A stretch of 64,000 nt of DNA from the NCBI RefSeq assembly GCF_003149085.1, contig NZ_QGDT01000002.1:310001-374000 (forward strand), written 5' to 3'. Of the stretch, positions 36,706 through 46,026 are shown piece after piece. The stretch comes from Dyadobacter jejuensis (GTDB taxonomy: Bacteria; Bacteroidota; Bacteroidia; Cytophagales; Spirosomataceae). The notes under the pieces were generated by a model. The model did not search any database. It had not been told where the DNA came from and saw only the letters and a list, made by a program, of their open reading frames with translations. The position numbers and the translations under genes were made by a program. Each line of letters begins with the position of its first letter. Positions within the stretch are counted from its first letter, which is position 1.

Positions 36706-37863
36706 ATGAACAAATTTCTTTGGCCGACATTTTTAATGGCGTTTACCGCCCTTTTCTCGGCCTGTACCACCCAAAGTGAAAATGTTTCGGAAAGCCAAGA
36801 CACGGTGCTCACCATCCCAGTTGCCCGTCTTTATCCTCAACAAACCCAACTCCATAGAGAGTATGTAGGCTCCATCCATGCCCAAAAAAATGTAGAAATT
36901 TACGCCCGGGTAAAGGGGTATTTGGAAGAAGTGTATGTGGATGAAGGTAAACCTGTGCGCAAGGGCCAGGTACTATTCCGAATCAATAACGAGGAATATT
37001 CCGCCGAGCTAGCCAAGGCCAAAGCCAACCAACAAAGTGCCATGGCCCAGGCCAAAGCAGCCGAATTGGAGGTCAATCGGGTGAAAGTTTTGGTTGAAAA
37101 GGACATTATCTCCAAAACGGAGCTAGAGGTTGCTCAAGCTAATTTTTCGGCTGTGAAAGCGAAAATTGAAGAAGCGAACTCAGCCGTGACCAATGCGAGC
37201 ATACAGCTGGCACATACCCAAGTACGCGCCCCTTTCAATGGGATCGTCAACCGAATTCCGTTAAAAATTGGTAGTTTGATCAACGAAGGGACCTTGCTAA
37301 CTTCCATTTCCGACAACAATAATGTATTTGTATATTTCAATGTTTCTGAAAATGAATATTTGGAATATGTAAAAGCCAGAAGGGAATCGGATACCAACGA
37401 AAACTTGGTAGACTTAGAACTAGCCGATGGAACGTATTTTCCTGAAAAAGGTAAAATTGAAACCATGGAAGGACAGTTCGATGCCAGCACCGGATCCATT
37501 GCCTTCAGGGCACGCTTTGCCAACCCACAAGGAATCTTGAAACATGGCTCTACGGGCACCATCCGCCTTACCAACTCGGCCGATGAAGTGTTATTAGTTC
37601 CTCAGAAGGCTGTATTCGATATTCAGGATAAGAGCTTTGTTTTTCTGGTTGACAAAGACAATCGGGTGAAGACCAAGATCTTCGTTCCCAAGTTAAGAAT
37701 TGGCGATTATTATATCGTAAAATCAGGATTGGAAACCGGCGACCGTATCGTTTATGAAGGCATACAGGTTTTGAAAGAGGGGATGTCGATCAAACCCAAA
37801 TTGGTATCTCTAGACGGAGATCAGATCAAGCAAAACCAACAAAAAGCTGTAAGCGCTCTATAA
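36706..37863 (+). CDS. RND efflux periplasmic adaptor subunit (HlyD/AcrA family) lipoprotein
   Basis: 385 residues from ATG 36706, which starts a lipoprotein signal (LMAFTALFSAC, Cys20). Adaptor domains are visible: beta-barrel start REYVGSIHAQKNVEIYARV, lipoyl half (EEVYVDEGKPVRKGQVLF), an alpha-hairpin rich in Ala and Lys, then THTQVRAPFNGIVNR-like LAHTQVRAPFNGIVNRIPL. The membrane-proximal domain ends the chain. It bridges the inner-membrane pump and the outer-membrane channel encoded by the next two genes. First gene of a three-gene efflux operon. Confidence 0.93.
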   Translation: MNKFLWPTFLMAFTALFSACTTQSENVSESQDTVLTIPVARLYPQQTQLHREYVGSIHAQKNVEIYARVKGYLEEVYVDEGKPVRKGQVLFRINNEEYSAELAKAKANQQSAMAQAKAAELEVNRVKVLVEKDIISKTELEVAQANFSAVKAKIEEANSAVTNASIQLAHTQVRAPFNGIVNRIPLKIGSLINEGTLLTSISDNNNVFVYFNVSENEYLEYVKARRESDTNENLVDLELADGTYFPEKGKIETMEGQFDASTGSIAFRARFANPQGILKHGSTGTIRLTNSADEVLLVPQKAVFDIQDKSFVFLVDKDNRVKTKIFVPKLRIGDYYIVKSGLETGDRIVYEGIQVLKEGMSIKPKLVSLDGDQIKQNQQKAVSAL

Positions 37864-37902
37864 AGCGTCCCAATCGATCCTAATACTTACCGAATCACAA
37901 CC

Positions 37903-40900
37903 ATGTTTCAAAAATTTATAGAGCGACCAGTGCTCTCCCTGGTCATCTCCATCTTTATAACCTTACTGGGTATCTTGGCCTTTTTGGGGCTTCCAGTATC
38001 CCAATTTCCCGATATCGTTCCACCGTCGGTAGTAGTAACGGCCACCTATACGGGTGCCAATGCCGAGGTATGTGTCGATGCCGTGGCCGTACCACTCGAG
38101 CGAGCCATTAACGGAGTACCGGGAATGACCTATATGTCCACCGTGTCGGGTAACGATGGGGTGACGACCATCACGGTCTCATTCAACGTAGGAATAGATC
38201 CCGACTTAGCCGCCGTTAACGTACAAAATAGGGTTCAAACCGTTATTGATGAACTTCCTGAAGAAGTAATCAAGGCGGGGGTAACCACCGAAAAAGAAGT
38301 AAATAGTATGCTGATGTATCTGGACATTATGAGTTCGGATACGGCAGTGGCCGAAGATTTTGTTTACAACTTTGCGGATATTAATATTCTTAAAGAACTG
38401 AAGCGTATCGACGGAGTAGGCCGGGCGGTCATTATGGGGAGTCGCGATTACTCCATGCGTATTTGGCTCAAGCCCGACCGTATGAGTAGCTATAATGTGT
38501 CGGCCGACGATGTCGTGCAGGCCATTCGGACCCAAAGTGTAGTTGCCGCTCCAGGTAAAACCGGTATTAGCTCTGGTAAGCAGGTACAAATGCTACAATA
38601 TGTGCTTAAATACACGGGTAAACTTTTTGAACCGGAGCAATATGAAAACATTGTACTAAGAGCCAACCCCGATGGGTCCATGCTCAAGCTCAAGGACGTG
38701 GCCGAGGTAGAATTCGGCTCCTTGGAGTACGACATGACGTCCTTATCTAACGGCAAGCCTTCCGCTTCCATCATGCTCAAACAGCGTCCTGGCTCCAATG
38801 CCCAGGAAGTAATTGCCAATGTAAAAAAGCGTGTGGCCGAATTGAAAGAAACCACCTTCCCTGCCGGAATGGACTATTCGGTATCTTATGACGTTTCCCG
38901 CTTCCTCGATGCCTCCATCCATGAAGTAGTACGTACCCTAATAGAAGCCTTTATACTGGTTATCATCATTGTATTTTTGTTCTTACAAGATTTCCGGTCG
39001 ACCCTTATCCCCGCATTAGCGGTTCCAGTGGCACTGATAGGGACCTTTGCCTTTATGCAACTTTTTGGGTTCTCCATCAACTTGCTCACCCTCTTTGCCT
39101 TGGTACTGGCTATAGGTATCGTCGTCGACAACGCCATTGTGGTGGTGGAGGCCGTGCATGCGAAGATGGCCGAAAAACATTTGGATGCCCGAGAGGCGAC
39201 CATAGAGTCAATGAAGGAAATGAGTGGAGCCATTATCGCCATTACCTTGGTAATGTCCGCGGTATTCGTACCGGTGGCCTTTATGTCGGGACCCGTCGGT
39301 ATTTTCTACCGTCAGTTTTCCATTACCTTGGCCATTTCCATTGTGATATCGGGTATCAACGCCCTCACCCTTACACCGGCCCTCTGTGCGCTAATGTTGA
39401 AAAACACCCATGGGCAACCTTCCAAAAACACCCCATTGGATCGATTCTTTAAGGGCTTCAATAATGGCTATGAGGCCATATCGGGCAAGTATAGGAAGCT
39501 ACTTTCGATGATAATTAACCGACGTGTCATTACTGTAGGCCTATTAGTAGCCTTCTGTATTGGCACCTATGGCGTCAATTCTATTCTTCCTACGGGCTTT
39601 ATCCCTACAGAAGACCAAGGGGTGCTCAACGTAAACGTAACGACTCCTCCTGGAGCCACGGTAGAAAGGACCGAGAAGGTCTTGGTTGAAATCCAAAAAG
39701 TAGCCGAGACCTTGGGTGCTGTAGAATCGGTATCCACCCTTTCGGGATATAGCCTCATGACCGAGTCGGCGGGGGCCTCTTATGGTATGGCCATGATCAA
39801 CCTGAAGCCATGGCACGAACGTACCGAATCGGTTAAGGACATTATATCGGAAATGGAACGTAGAACCCGCCATATTACCGATGCCGAAATACAGTACTTC
39901 CCTCCCCCAACCGTACCGGGCTTCGGTAACTCCAGTGGTTTCGAGCTCAGGGTACAAGATAGAACTGGTAGTGATGACCTTCAAAAGACGGCCGAAATCA
40001 CCAACCAATTCGTCAAAGAACTGGCTCAAGCTCCCGAAATTTCCACCGCTTTTAGTAGTTTCGATGCCAGCTTCCCGCAATACCTCATCCATGTGGATCC
40101 GGATATTGCCGCTAAAAAAGGGGTGTCTGTCGACGATGCCATGAGCACCCTGCAAACGCTGGTGGGTAGTCTTTATGCTAGTAACTTTATCCGCTTCGGG
40201 CAGATGTACAAAGTGATGGTACAGGCAGACCCTGAGTATCGTAAAAACCCAGAGGATATTTTGAAGCTCTACGTGAAGAATAACCGCGGTGATATGGTTC
40301 CCTTCTCTACCTTCATCACCATGGAGCGGGTGTATGGTCCCGAACTCCTTACCCGTTATAATATGTACACCTCCGCGATGATCAACGGAGATGCCGCCCC
40401 CGGATATAGTAGTGGAGATGCCATTAAGGCGGTAGAACGTATTGCGGCTACCAGCTTGCCAAAAGGCTTTACCTACGATTGGTCGGGAATGACCCGTGAG
40501 GAGATCCTGTCGGGCAACCAGGCGATATTTATATTCGCCATCTGTTTGCTCTTCGTATACCTGCTATTAGCGGCACAATATGAAAGCTTCTTACTCCCTC
40601 TTCCGGTGATCCTTTCGTTACCAACGGGTATTTTTGGTGCATTCCTTTCCCTGAAATTACTAGGGCTCGAAAACAACATTTACGCCCAGGTATCGCTAGT
40701 CATGCTCATAGGGCTCCTTGGTAAGAATGCCATTTTGATTGTAGAATACGCCATTATAAGACAGAGCGAAGGCCGATCGGTTATTGAGGCAGCCTTGGAA
40801 GGAGCCACCGAAAGGCTCCGACCTATCCTGATGACCTCCTTCGCTTTCATAGCCGGACTCATTCCGCTGGTAATGGCCTCAGGTGCCGGTGCCATAGGTA

Positions 40901-41064
40901 ACAGATCCATTGGTACGGCCGCCGCGGGTGGTATGCTCATTGGTACGCTCTTCGGGGTCGTTATCATTCCCGGACTTTATGTGCTATTTGCCAGCTTTGG
41001 CACCAAGGAAAAGCCGCAACCCGTGGTAGCAGAAGAGGTGCTTGCCGACCAACAAGAAAACTAA
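37903..41064 (+). CDS. RND efflux pump inner-membrane permease (AcrB/HAE1 family)
   Basis: 1053 residues, standard for AcrB. N-terminal MFQKFIERPVLSLVISIFI starts TM1. The proton-relay helix has LAIGIVVDNAIVVVEAVHAK, and the docking and porter domains carry FPDIVPPSVVVTATYTGANA. The C-terminal half repeats the fold, with LIGLLGKNAILIVEYA. It exports hydrophobic compounds by proton antiport. The ATG is 39 bases after the adaptor stop. No regulator is adjacent. Confidence 0.96.
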   Translation: MFQKFIERPVLSLVISIFITLLGILAFLGLPVSQFPDIVPPSVVVTATYTGANAEVCVDAVAVPLERAINGVPGMTYMSTVSGNDGVTTITVSFNVGIDPDLAAVNVQNRVQTVIDELPEEVIKAGVTTEKEVNSMLMYLDIMSSDTAVAEDFVYNFADINILKELKRIDGVGRAVIMGSRDYSMRIWLKPDRMSSYNVSADDVVQAIRTQSVVAAPGKTGISSGKQVQMLQYVLKYTGKLFEPEQYENIVLRANPDGSMLKLKDVAEVEFGSLEYDMTSLSNGKPSASIMLKQRPGSNAQEVIANVKKRVAELKETTFPAGMDYSVSYDVSRFLDASIHEVVRTLIEAFILVIIIVFLFLQDFRSTLIPALAVPVALIGTFAFMQLFGFSINLLTLFALVLAIGIVVDNAIVVVEAVHAKMAEKHLDAREATIESMKEMSGAIIAITLVMSAVFVPVAFMSGPVGIFYRQFSITLAISIVISGINALTLTPALCALMLKNTHGQPSKNTPLDRFFKGFNNGYEAISGKYRKLLSMIINRRVITVGLLVAFCIGTYGVNSILPTGFIPTEDQGVLNVNVTTPPGATVERTEKVLVEIQKVAETLGAVESVSTLSGYSLMTESAGASYGMAMINLKPWHERTESVKDIISEMERRTRHITDAEIQYFPPPTVPGFGNSSGFELRVQDRTGSDDLQKTAEITNQFVKELAQAPEISTAFSSFDASFPQYLIHVDPDIAAKKGVSVDDAMSTLQTLVGSLYASNFIRFGQMYKVMVQADPEYRKNPEDILKLYVKNNRGDMVPFSTFITMERVYGPELLTRYNMYTSAMINGDAAPGYSSGDAIKAVERIAATSLPKGFTYDWSGMTREEILSGNQAIFIFAICLLFVYLLLAAQYESFLLPLPVILSLPTGIFGAFLSLKLLGLENNIYAQVSLVMLIGLLGKNAILIVEYAIIRQSEGRSVIEAALEGATERLRPILMTSFAFIAGLIPLVMASGAGAIGNRSIGTAAAGGMLIGTLFGVVIIPGLYVLFASFGTKEKPQPVVAEEVLADQQEN

Positions 41065-41074
41065 GCTATTGTAA

Positions 41075-41109
41075 GTCTACTGGCAGTTGCCCTGCAGCTG
41101 CCGGTAGAC
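41075..41109 (+). promoter_or_regulatory. Intercistronic hairpin between pump and outer-membrane channel genes
   Basis: A 12-bp stem with one G-U pair (41075-41086 with 41098-41109) and an 11-base loop, with no T-run. Position between co-directional genes suggests mRNA stability or partial attenuation. Confidence 0.5.
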
Positions 41110-41131
41110 CAAATCTGTCTGATTCAATAAA

Positions 41132-42577
41132 ATGACTATAAAACATAAAATCGCCCCATATCTGCTTACTGTAGGTTTGCTGGGAGGACTTTCAGGCTGT
41201 AAACTCACGCAGCCCATTCAACAAAAGCAGGCCATAGAAACGCCCGAGGCATTCCAGGGCTTTTCGGACTCCACCGGTATTGCCGAACTAAAATGGGACA
41301 AAGTATTCAAGGACAAAAAACTCCTTGCCCTTATCGATACCGCCTTAGCCAATAATCTGGATCTAAAAATGGCCATGCAACGCATCGAGATGGCCCGTAC
41401 GAGCGTTAGAATGCGCAAAGCGGCTATCCTTCCCTCGGTACAGGCCGAGGTGTCGGGAGGTGCTCGTAAATTTGGTGACTATACCATGGACGGAGTGGGT
41501 AACTACGACACCAATTTTTCTACTAACCTCGATGACGACCGTTTGCTGCCAGCTCCTATCTTACCCGACTATTTCGTTGGACTTAAGAGCAGCTGGGAAG
41601 TGGATATCTGGGGTAAATTAAAAAATCGCCGGAAAGGGGCCTTATACCGTCTATTAGCCACTGAAAAAGCACGCCAAGCCATCACCACCGGTTTGGTCGC
41701 CGAAGTGGCTCAGCTTTATTATGACTTGGTATTCCTGGACACCGAATTGGACATTATCCGTAAGAATATCATCTTGCAAGAAACGGCGGTAGAAACCATT
41801 ACGATCCAAAAAGAAGGGGGCCGTGCAAATGAGCTGGGAGTGCGCCAATTTGCCGCCCAATTATTGAATACCAAGAGTTTGGAAGTTCAGTTTTTACAAA
41901 AAATTAACGATACTGAAAATAGGCTTAATGTACTTCTGGGAAGATTTCCCGAAAAAATAGACCGTAGCACGAGTCTGGAACAAACTATCGCTTTAAATGC
42001 CGAGGCCGGAATCCCTGCCAGCATGCTTAGCCGTAGGCCCGATGTACAACAATCCCTGTTTATGTTATCGTCCTACTATGCCGACCAGCAGGCGGCACAG
42101 CTGGCTTTACTCCCTTCTCTAAACATTACCGCCCTTTTAGGTTTTAATGCCTTCAAAAGCAATCTATTATTTTCGCCCGGATCATTGGCCTATAATGCCT
42201 TAGGAGGACTTACGGCCCCGGTCATTAACCGAATAGCTCTTAAGTCGGAGCTAAAACGTGCTGAAGCCCAAAGCCAAGAGGCGTTGTTGGCCTATAACAA
42301 AGTGGTATTAACCAGCTTTCAGGAGGTGAGTACGAGTCTCAAAAGGATTCAATACACCAAGCGTATTAGTGATTTTAAAAAGCAGGAGGTACAAGTTTTG
42401 CAACAGGCTGTAGCCACTTCGCAAGACTTATTTTTGGGAGGATATGCCACTTATTTGGAGATTATCATGGCTCAAAAAAGCGTGATAGAGGCAGAGCTAA
42501 CCCTTGCTGAAGTTCAGAAAGAACAATATTTTGCATTAATCGAACTTTATCGTTCATTAGGTGGAGGTTGGGAATAA
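41132..42577 (+). CDS. Outer-membrane efflux lipoprotein (NodT/OprM, TolC-like)
   Basis: 481 residues with a lipobox in LLGGLSGC. Two TolC-type repeats carry long helices; typical segments are LALIDTALANNLDLKMAMQR, SSWEVDIWGKLKNRRKGAL and IPASMLSRRPDVQQSLFML. It forms the outer-membrane channel of the tripartite pump and completes the operon. A bidirectional terminator follows the stop. Confidence 0.95.
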   Translation: MTIKHKIAPYLLTVGLLGGLSGCKLTQPIQQKQAIETPEAFQGFSDSTGIAELKWDKVFKDKKLLALIDTALANNLDLKMAMQRIEMARTSVRMRKAAILPSVQAEVSGGARKFGDYTMDGVGNYDTNFSTNLDDDRLLPAPILPDYFVGLKSSWEVDIWGKLKNRRKGALYRLLATEKARQAITTGLVAEVAQLYYDLVFLDTELDIIRKNIILQETAVETITIQKEGGRANELGVRQFAAQLLNTKSLEVQFLQKINDTENRLNVLLGRFPEKIDRSTSLEQTIALNAEAGIPASMLSRRPDVQQSLFMLSSYYADQQAAQLALLPSLNITALLGFNAFKSNLLFSPGSLAYNALGGLTAPVINRIALKSELKRAEAQSQEALLAYNKVVLTSFQEVSTSLKRIQYTKRISDFKKQEVQVLQQAVATSQDLFLGGYATYLEIIMAQKSVIEAELTLAEVQKEQYFALIELYRSLGGGWE

Positions 42578-42599
42578 CCAACACCTGCGCCCTAGCCAT

Positions 42600-42639
42600 A
42601 AAAAGGCCCCATATCCTAGCGGAATATGGGGCCTTTTTT
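42600..42639. terminator. Bidirectional terminator between convergent genes
   Basis: Perfect 14-bp stem (42601-42614 with 42624-42637) with core GGCCCCATAT and a 9-base loop. A-run on the left and T-run on the right serve both the efflux operon (plus) and the protease gene (minus). Confidence 0.92.
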
Positions 42640-42651
42640 GAGTACTAGCGA

Positions 42652-44766
42652 TTACTTCTTTTTCTTCGTAACTGCGTAGCTGAATTCTTTATCCAACTGA
42701 ATATAATCTACCAACATTCTTCCAGTTTCTGTCAAGTAGATATCCTTTTTCTTTTTGGTCTCCTTGGCCTTCTCTGGCGCATCTTCCGAGAACTCGTCTT
42801 CGTCCTCTCCTTCACCAATTTGCTTCATAGCTAAGCGCTTTTTCTCCGCTTCTTCCCGTTCTACCTTACGCTTTGATTCCATGAGCGACACGACCTTTTC
42901 TTCACGTGCCTTCTTAAATTCCGCTAAGGTCTTCACCAAGGTCTTTAGTTCGGGGTCGGTCGTCAAGCGCGATTCATACTTGGCCCGTATCTTAGCCAAT
43001 AGCTGATCGTTTACCATATTCACGGCTTTGTAGTCGGAAGAAGCGATGCGATCCCATGGAAGGGCGCTGGTTTGAGAACCTTCGCCAAACTCATGCAACT
43101 TAAAGGCTGACGGAAGCTCCAAGTCAGGAGTAACGCCTTTGAGCTGGGTACTGCTGCCATTCACCCTATAAAATTTGGCGACGGTAAGCTTTAGGTCACC
43201 CAACTGGTCCGATTCCTTTGGAACCCATTGATTAAGTCCTATCAAGGTTTGTACGGTTCCTTTACCATAGGTTTGTTCTCCTACGATAAGGCCTCTTTTG
43301 TAATCTTGAATGGCTCCCGCAAAAATCTCGGAGGCCGACGCACTAAACCTATTTACCATCACGGCTAAAGGTCCGTCGTAGGCAATACCTGCGTCGTTAT
43401 CGGACTGCACTTCTACTTCACCTTGACTCTCTTTGACCTGAACCACGGGACCTTTATCGATAAAAAGACCAGTGAGAGAAACAGCCTCTGTCAAAGAGCC
43501 TCCTCCATTATTACGTAAATCGATCACGATTCCATCCACAGATTCTTTTTTCAGTTCTGCAATCAACTTCTGCACATCGCGTGTGGTACTTGAGAACTCC
43601 TTTTCTTTGTGCTGAGCTCCTTCAAAATCCCTGTAAAACAAAGGAATATCAATCACCCCTATTTTATAATCCTTACCAGCCGACTGCAGGGAAACGATCT
43701 CTTTAGAGGCTCTTTGCTCTTCCAGCTTGATTTTTTCGCGAACGATGCGGTATTCCTTGGGAGGAGTACCCGGCAGGGCATCTGCCGACTCTACTTGCAA
43801 GCGCACTACAGTCCCCTTAGGACCTTTAATAAGCTTAACGGCATCGTCAACAAACCAGCCCACGATGTCGACTATTTTACCGTCATCGCCTTGGGCAACG
43901 CCTATGATCTTGTCCTCCTTTTTGAGTTGCTTGCCTTTGAAGGCAGGCCCTCCAGGGATTACATCCACAATTTTTATGTAATTGTCTTCTTCCCGTAATA
44001 TGGCCCCTATCCCTTCCAGAGATTGGCTCATATCCTGCTTAAACCGATCGGCCGAAGTAGGTGCTAAATAATTAGTATGGGGGTCTAAAGACTCGGCATA
44101 GGCGTTCATAAACATCTGGAACACTTGTTCCGTACGGATGCGCGCCAAAGCACGGTCCCGGTTCTTATACCGATCGCTTAAGGTAGCAATATAGGCAGTA
44201 TCGGCTTTCCCCGACAACTTCAAATCCAGGGCTTCACTCTTCAAATATTTACGCCAGGTATCGTCTAGCTCCTTGGTATTTTTGGCCCATTGCGCCTTTT
44301 CCCGATCCGTATCGATCGATTCATTCTCGTTAAAATCGAAGGGATTCTTTGACTCTAGCAGCGTATGAATATAGTCGCTCCGCTCTTGATAGCGCTTCCT
44401 GAATACATTATATATTTTAAAAGGAACGGCTAGTTCCCTCCTCTGCAGATAATCGTCGAAGGAATTACGATATTGCTCAAAAGCAGCTAGGTCAGATGCC
44501 TGATAATATAATTTGTTGGGGTCAATCCCCTCTATAAATCGGTCGAACATGGCCGACGACAGGGAGTCGTTCAGTTGAATTTTCCGATAATGATAGTTTG
44601 CTAAAATCCTGGTGGTAAGCTCCTCGGCCTTAAACTGCGCCTCTATAGGCTTGATATCCTCCGAAAGGGACGTTTCGGTAGGGAGTACCAGTCCGTGGTC
44701 TTCTTCTGGCCCGCGCTGCACCCCTAGCATCACGACAGGAATCAGTGTAATAAGATATTTTTTCAT
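42652..44766 (-). CDS. Carboxy-terminal processing protease, Tsp/Prc type (S41)
   Basis: 704 residues. An N-terminal signal segment and helical domain (residues 40-230) contain IRTEQVFQMFMNAYAESLDP and HTNYLAPTSADRF. A PDZ domain (about 240-330) has GIGAILREEDNYIKIVDVIP. The S41 catalytic domain has VIDLRNNGGGSLTEA and the Ser nucleophile in VNRFSASASEIFAGAIQ, with Lys in GEQTYGKGTVQ. A lysine-rich C-terminal tail follows. It degrades or trims periplasmic proteins from their C-termini. Single-gene unit. Confidence 0.94.
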   Translation of the reverse strand: MKKYLITLIPVVMLGVQRGPEEDHGLVLPTETSLSEDIKPIEAQFKAEELTTRILANYHYRKIQLNDSLSSAMFDRFIEGIDPNKLYYQASDLAAFEQYRNSFDDYLQRRELAVPFKIYNVFRKRYQERSDYIHTLLESKNPFDFNENESIDTDREKAQWAKNTKELDDTWRKYLKSEALDLKLSGKADTAYIATLSDRYKNRDRALARIRTEQVFQMFMNAYAESLDPHTNYLAPTSADRFKQDMSQSLEGIGAILREEDNYIKIVDVIPGGPAFKGKQLKKEDKIIGVAQGDDGKIVDIVGWFVDDAVKLIKGPKGTVVRLQVESADALPGTPPKEYRIVREKIKLEEQRASKEIVSLQSAGKDYKIGVIDIPLFYRDFEGAQHKEKEFSSTTRDVQKLIAELKKESVDGIVIDLRNNGGGSLTEAVSLTGLFIDKGPVVQVKESQGEVEVQSDNDAGIAYDGPLAVMVNRFSASASEIFAGAIQDYKRGLIVGEQTYGKGTVQTLIGLNQWVPKESDQLGDLKLTVAKFYRVNGSSTQLKGVTPDLELPSAFKLHEFGEGSQTSALPWDRIASSDYKAVNMVNDQLLAKIRAKYESRLTTDPELKTLVKTLAEFKKAREEKVVSLMESKRKVEREEAEKKRLAMKQIGEGEDEDEFSEDAPEKAKETKKKKDIYLTETGRMLVDYIQLDKEFSYAVTKKKK

Positions 44767-44947
44767 TATATAACTTAAAAAAATGATAACAGAAGTAAGC
44801 TTCTGTCAATAAATTAGAGGGCCCACCCACTCGGCAAACCGACATGCTTTCCACCAGGCTTCTTTACCCTTTCACGGCGTCAATATAAAAATAACAAACT
44901 TTTGTCATAAAATATCCCTGTCATGCGCAAAAGGGTTTCAATTCAAC

Positions 44948-45739
44948 TTATTTAACTTCTTTTAACGTTTCTTTTTCGGCTGGTTTTTCCTGCTCAATGA
45001 TGCTTAAAAGCTCCACGTCAAAAACCAAAGCGGAATAAGCAGGGATTTGAGGACCCGCTTGTCTTTCGCCATAAGCGAGGTCATAGGGAATGTAAAGTTG
45101 CCACTTTGAGCCTACTGGCATCAATTGCAAGGCTTCGGTCCACCCTTTAATCACCCCACTCACCGGTATTTCTATAGGTTCTCCTCTTTCAACAGAGCTA
45201 TCAAAAACCGTTCCATCGATCAAAGTACCATGATAATGCGCCTTCACTTTGTCGGTGACCACAGGCTTAGGGCCGGTCCCAGCTTTCAACACTTTATATT
45301 GTAAGCCGCTTTCAGTAGTATGCACACTATCTTTTTTAGCATTCTGGGCAAGGAATTCCTCCCCAGCAATTTTTACGGCCGCCCCTTTCTTTTCCATTAG
45401 ATTTTGAAAATATTGGCCAATAAATGCATTAGCGGACTCGGAGGTAAAGATAGTAGAGTCGCCTTTAAGCGACTTTCTGATCTCTTGTACGAGTACGTCT
45501 ACATTCAGATCGTCGATCCCTTGGGAGGAAACGGAGTTAGAAAAGCTAACTCCAATGGCTGCCGACAAGGAATCCGTAGTATTTTTTAGTACATTCGTTG
45601 CAACTGGGGCTTTGGTAGCGTGTGTACTTTTGCTGGCTGCCGAAGGAGCCGCCTTCTTAGTTCCTTGTGCAAAGGAAGGAGTGACTGCCAAGGCACTAAA
45701 AAGTGCAGCGGCCAAGAGCGATTTTTCTAATTTGTACAT
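44948..45739 (-). CDS. FKBP-type peptidyl-prolyl cis-trans isomerase, periplasmic (Mip/FkpA-like)
   Basis: 263 residues with a signal peptide (AAALFSALAVTPSFAQ). An N-terminal FKBP dimerisation region (residues 55-130) holds LSAAIGVSFSNSVSSQ. The C-terminal FKBP domain (about 148-250) has VKAHYHGTLIDGTVFDSS, VIKGWTEALQLMPVGSKW and YIPYDLAYGERQAG. It catalyses proline isomerisation and chaperones exported proteins. It diverges from atpA. Confidence 0.93.
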   Translation of the reverse strand: MYKLEKSLLAAALFSALAVTPSFAQGTKKAAPSAASKSTHATKAPVATNVLKNTTDSLSAAIGVSFSNSVSSQGIDDLNVDVLVQEIRKSLKGDSTIFTSESANAFIGQYFQNLMEKKGAAVKIAGEEFLAQNAKKDSVHTTESGLQYKVLKAGTGPKPVVTDKVKAHYHGTLIDGTVFDSSVERGEPIEIPVSGVIKGWTEALQLMPVGSKWQLYIPYDLAYGERQAGPQIPAYSALVFDVELLSIIEQEKPAEKETLKEVK

Positions 45740-45968
45740 TCGGATTTTAAAAGTTCTGATAAGTAGTTTTGTAATCTGCTAAAGTACTAAACGAACGGCA
45801 CTCCAGCAAAACACATATGGTAACAAAAATAGTTTTAAAAAAATAATAATGATTTTGTAAAACGCCCAATTGGTAAAATAATTATTTAAAAAGCCCACAA
45901 CCTTGGAAAAGTATAATTTTATATCCAATGTTTTGGCTCAATACTGATTATAATATAAAATAAAATCC

Positions 45969-45976
45969 TACCTTTG
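45969..45976 (+). promoter_or_regulatory. Bacteroidota -7 promoter box (TACCTTTG) for atpA
   Basis: Exact TAnnTTTG match, 50 bases ahead of the atpA ATG and within an otherwise AT-rich region. No clear -33. Confidence 0.5.
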
Positions 45977-46026
45977 CGGCTGATTTCAAAATCTTACTAC
46001 TATACTCTAAATTAGTCAATTATACT

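Noticed and set aside
39544..40155. Antisense open frame of 203 codons inside the RND pump gene
   Set aside because: The plus strand is an unambiguous AcrB-type gene; the antisense frame has no recognised motif.
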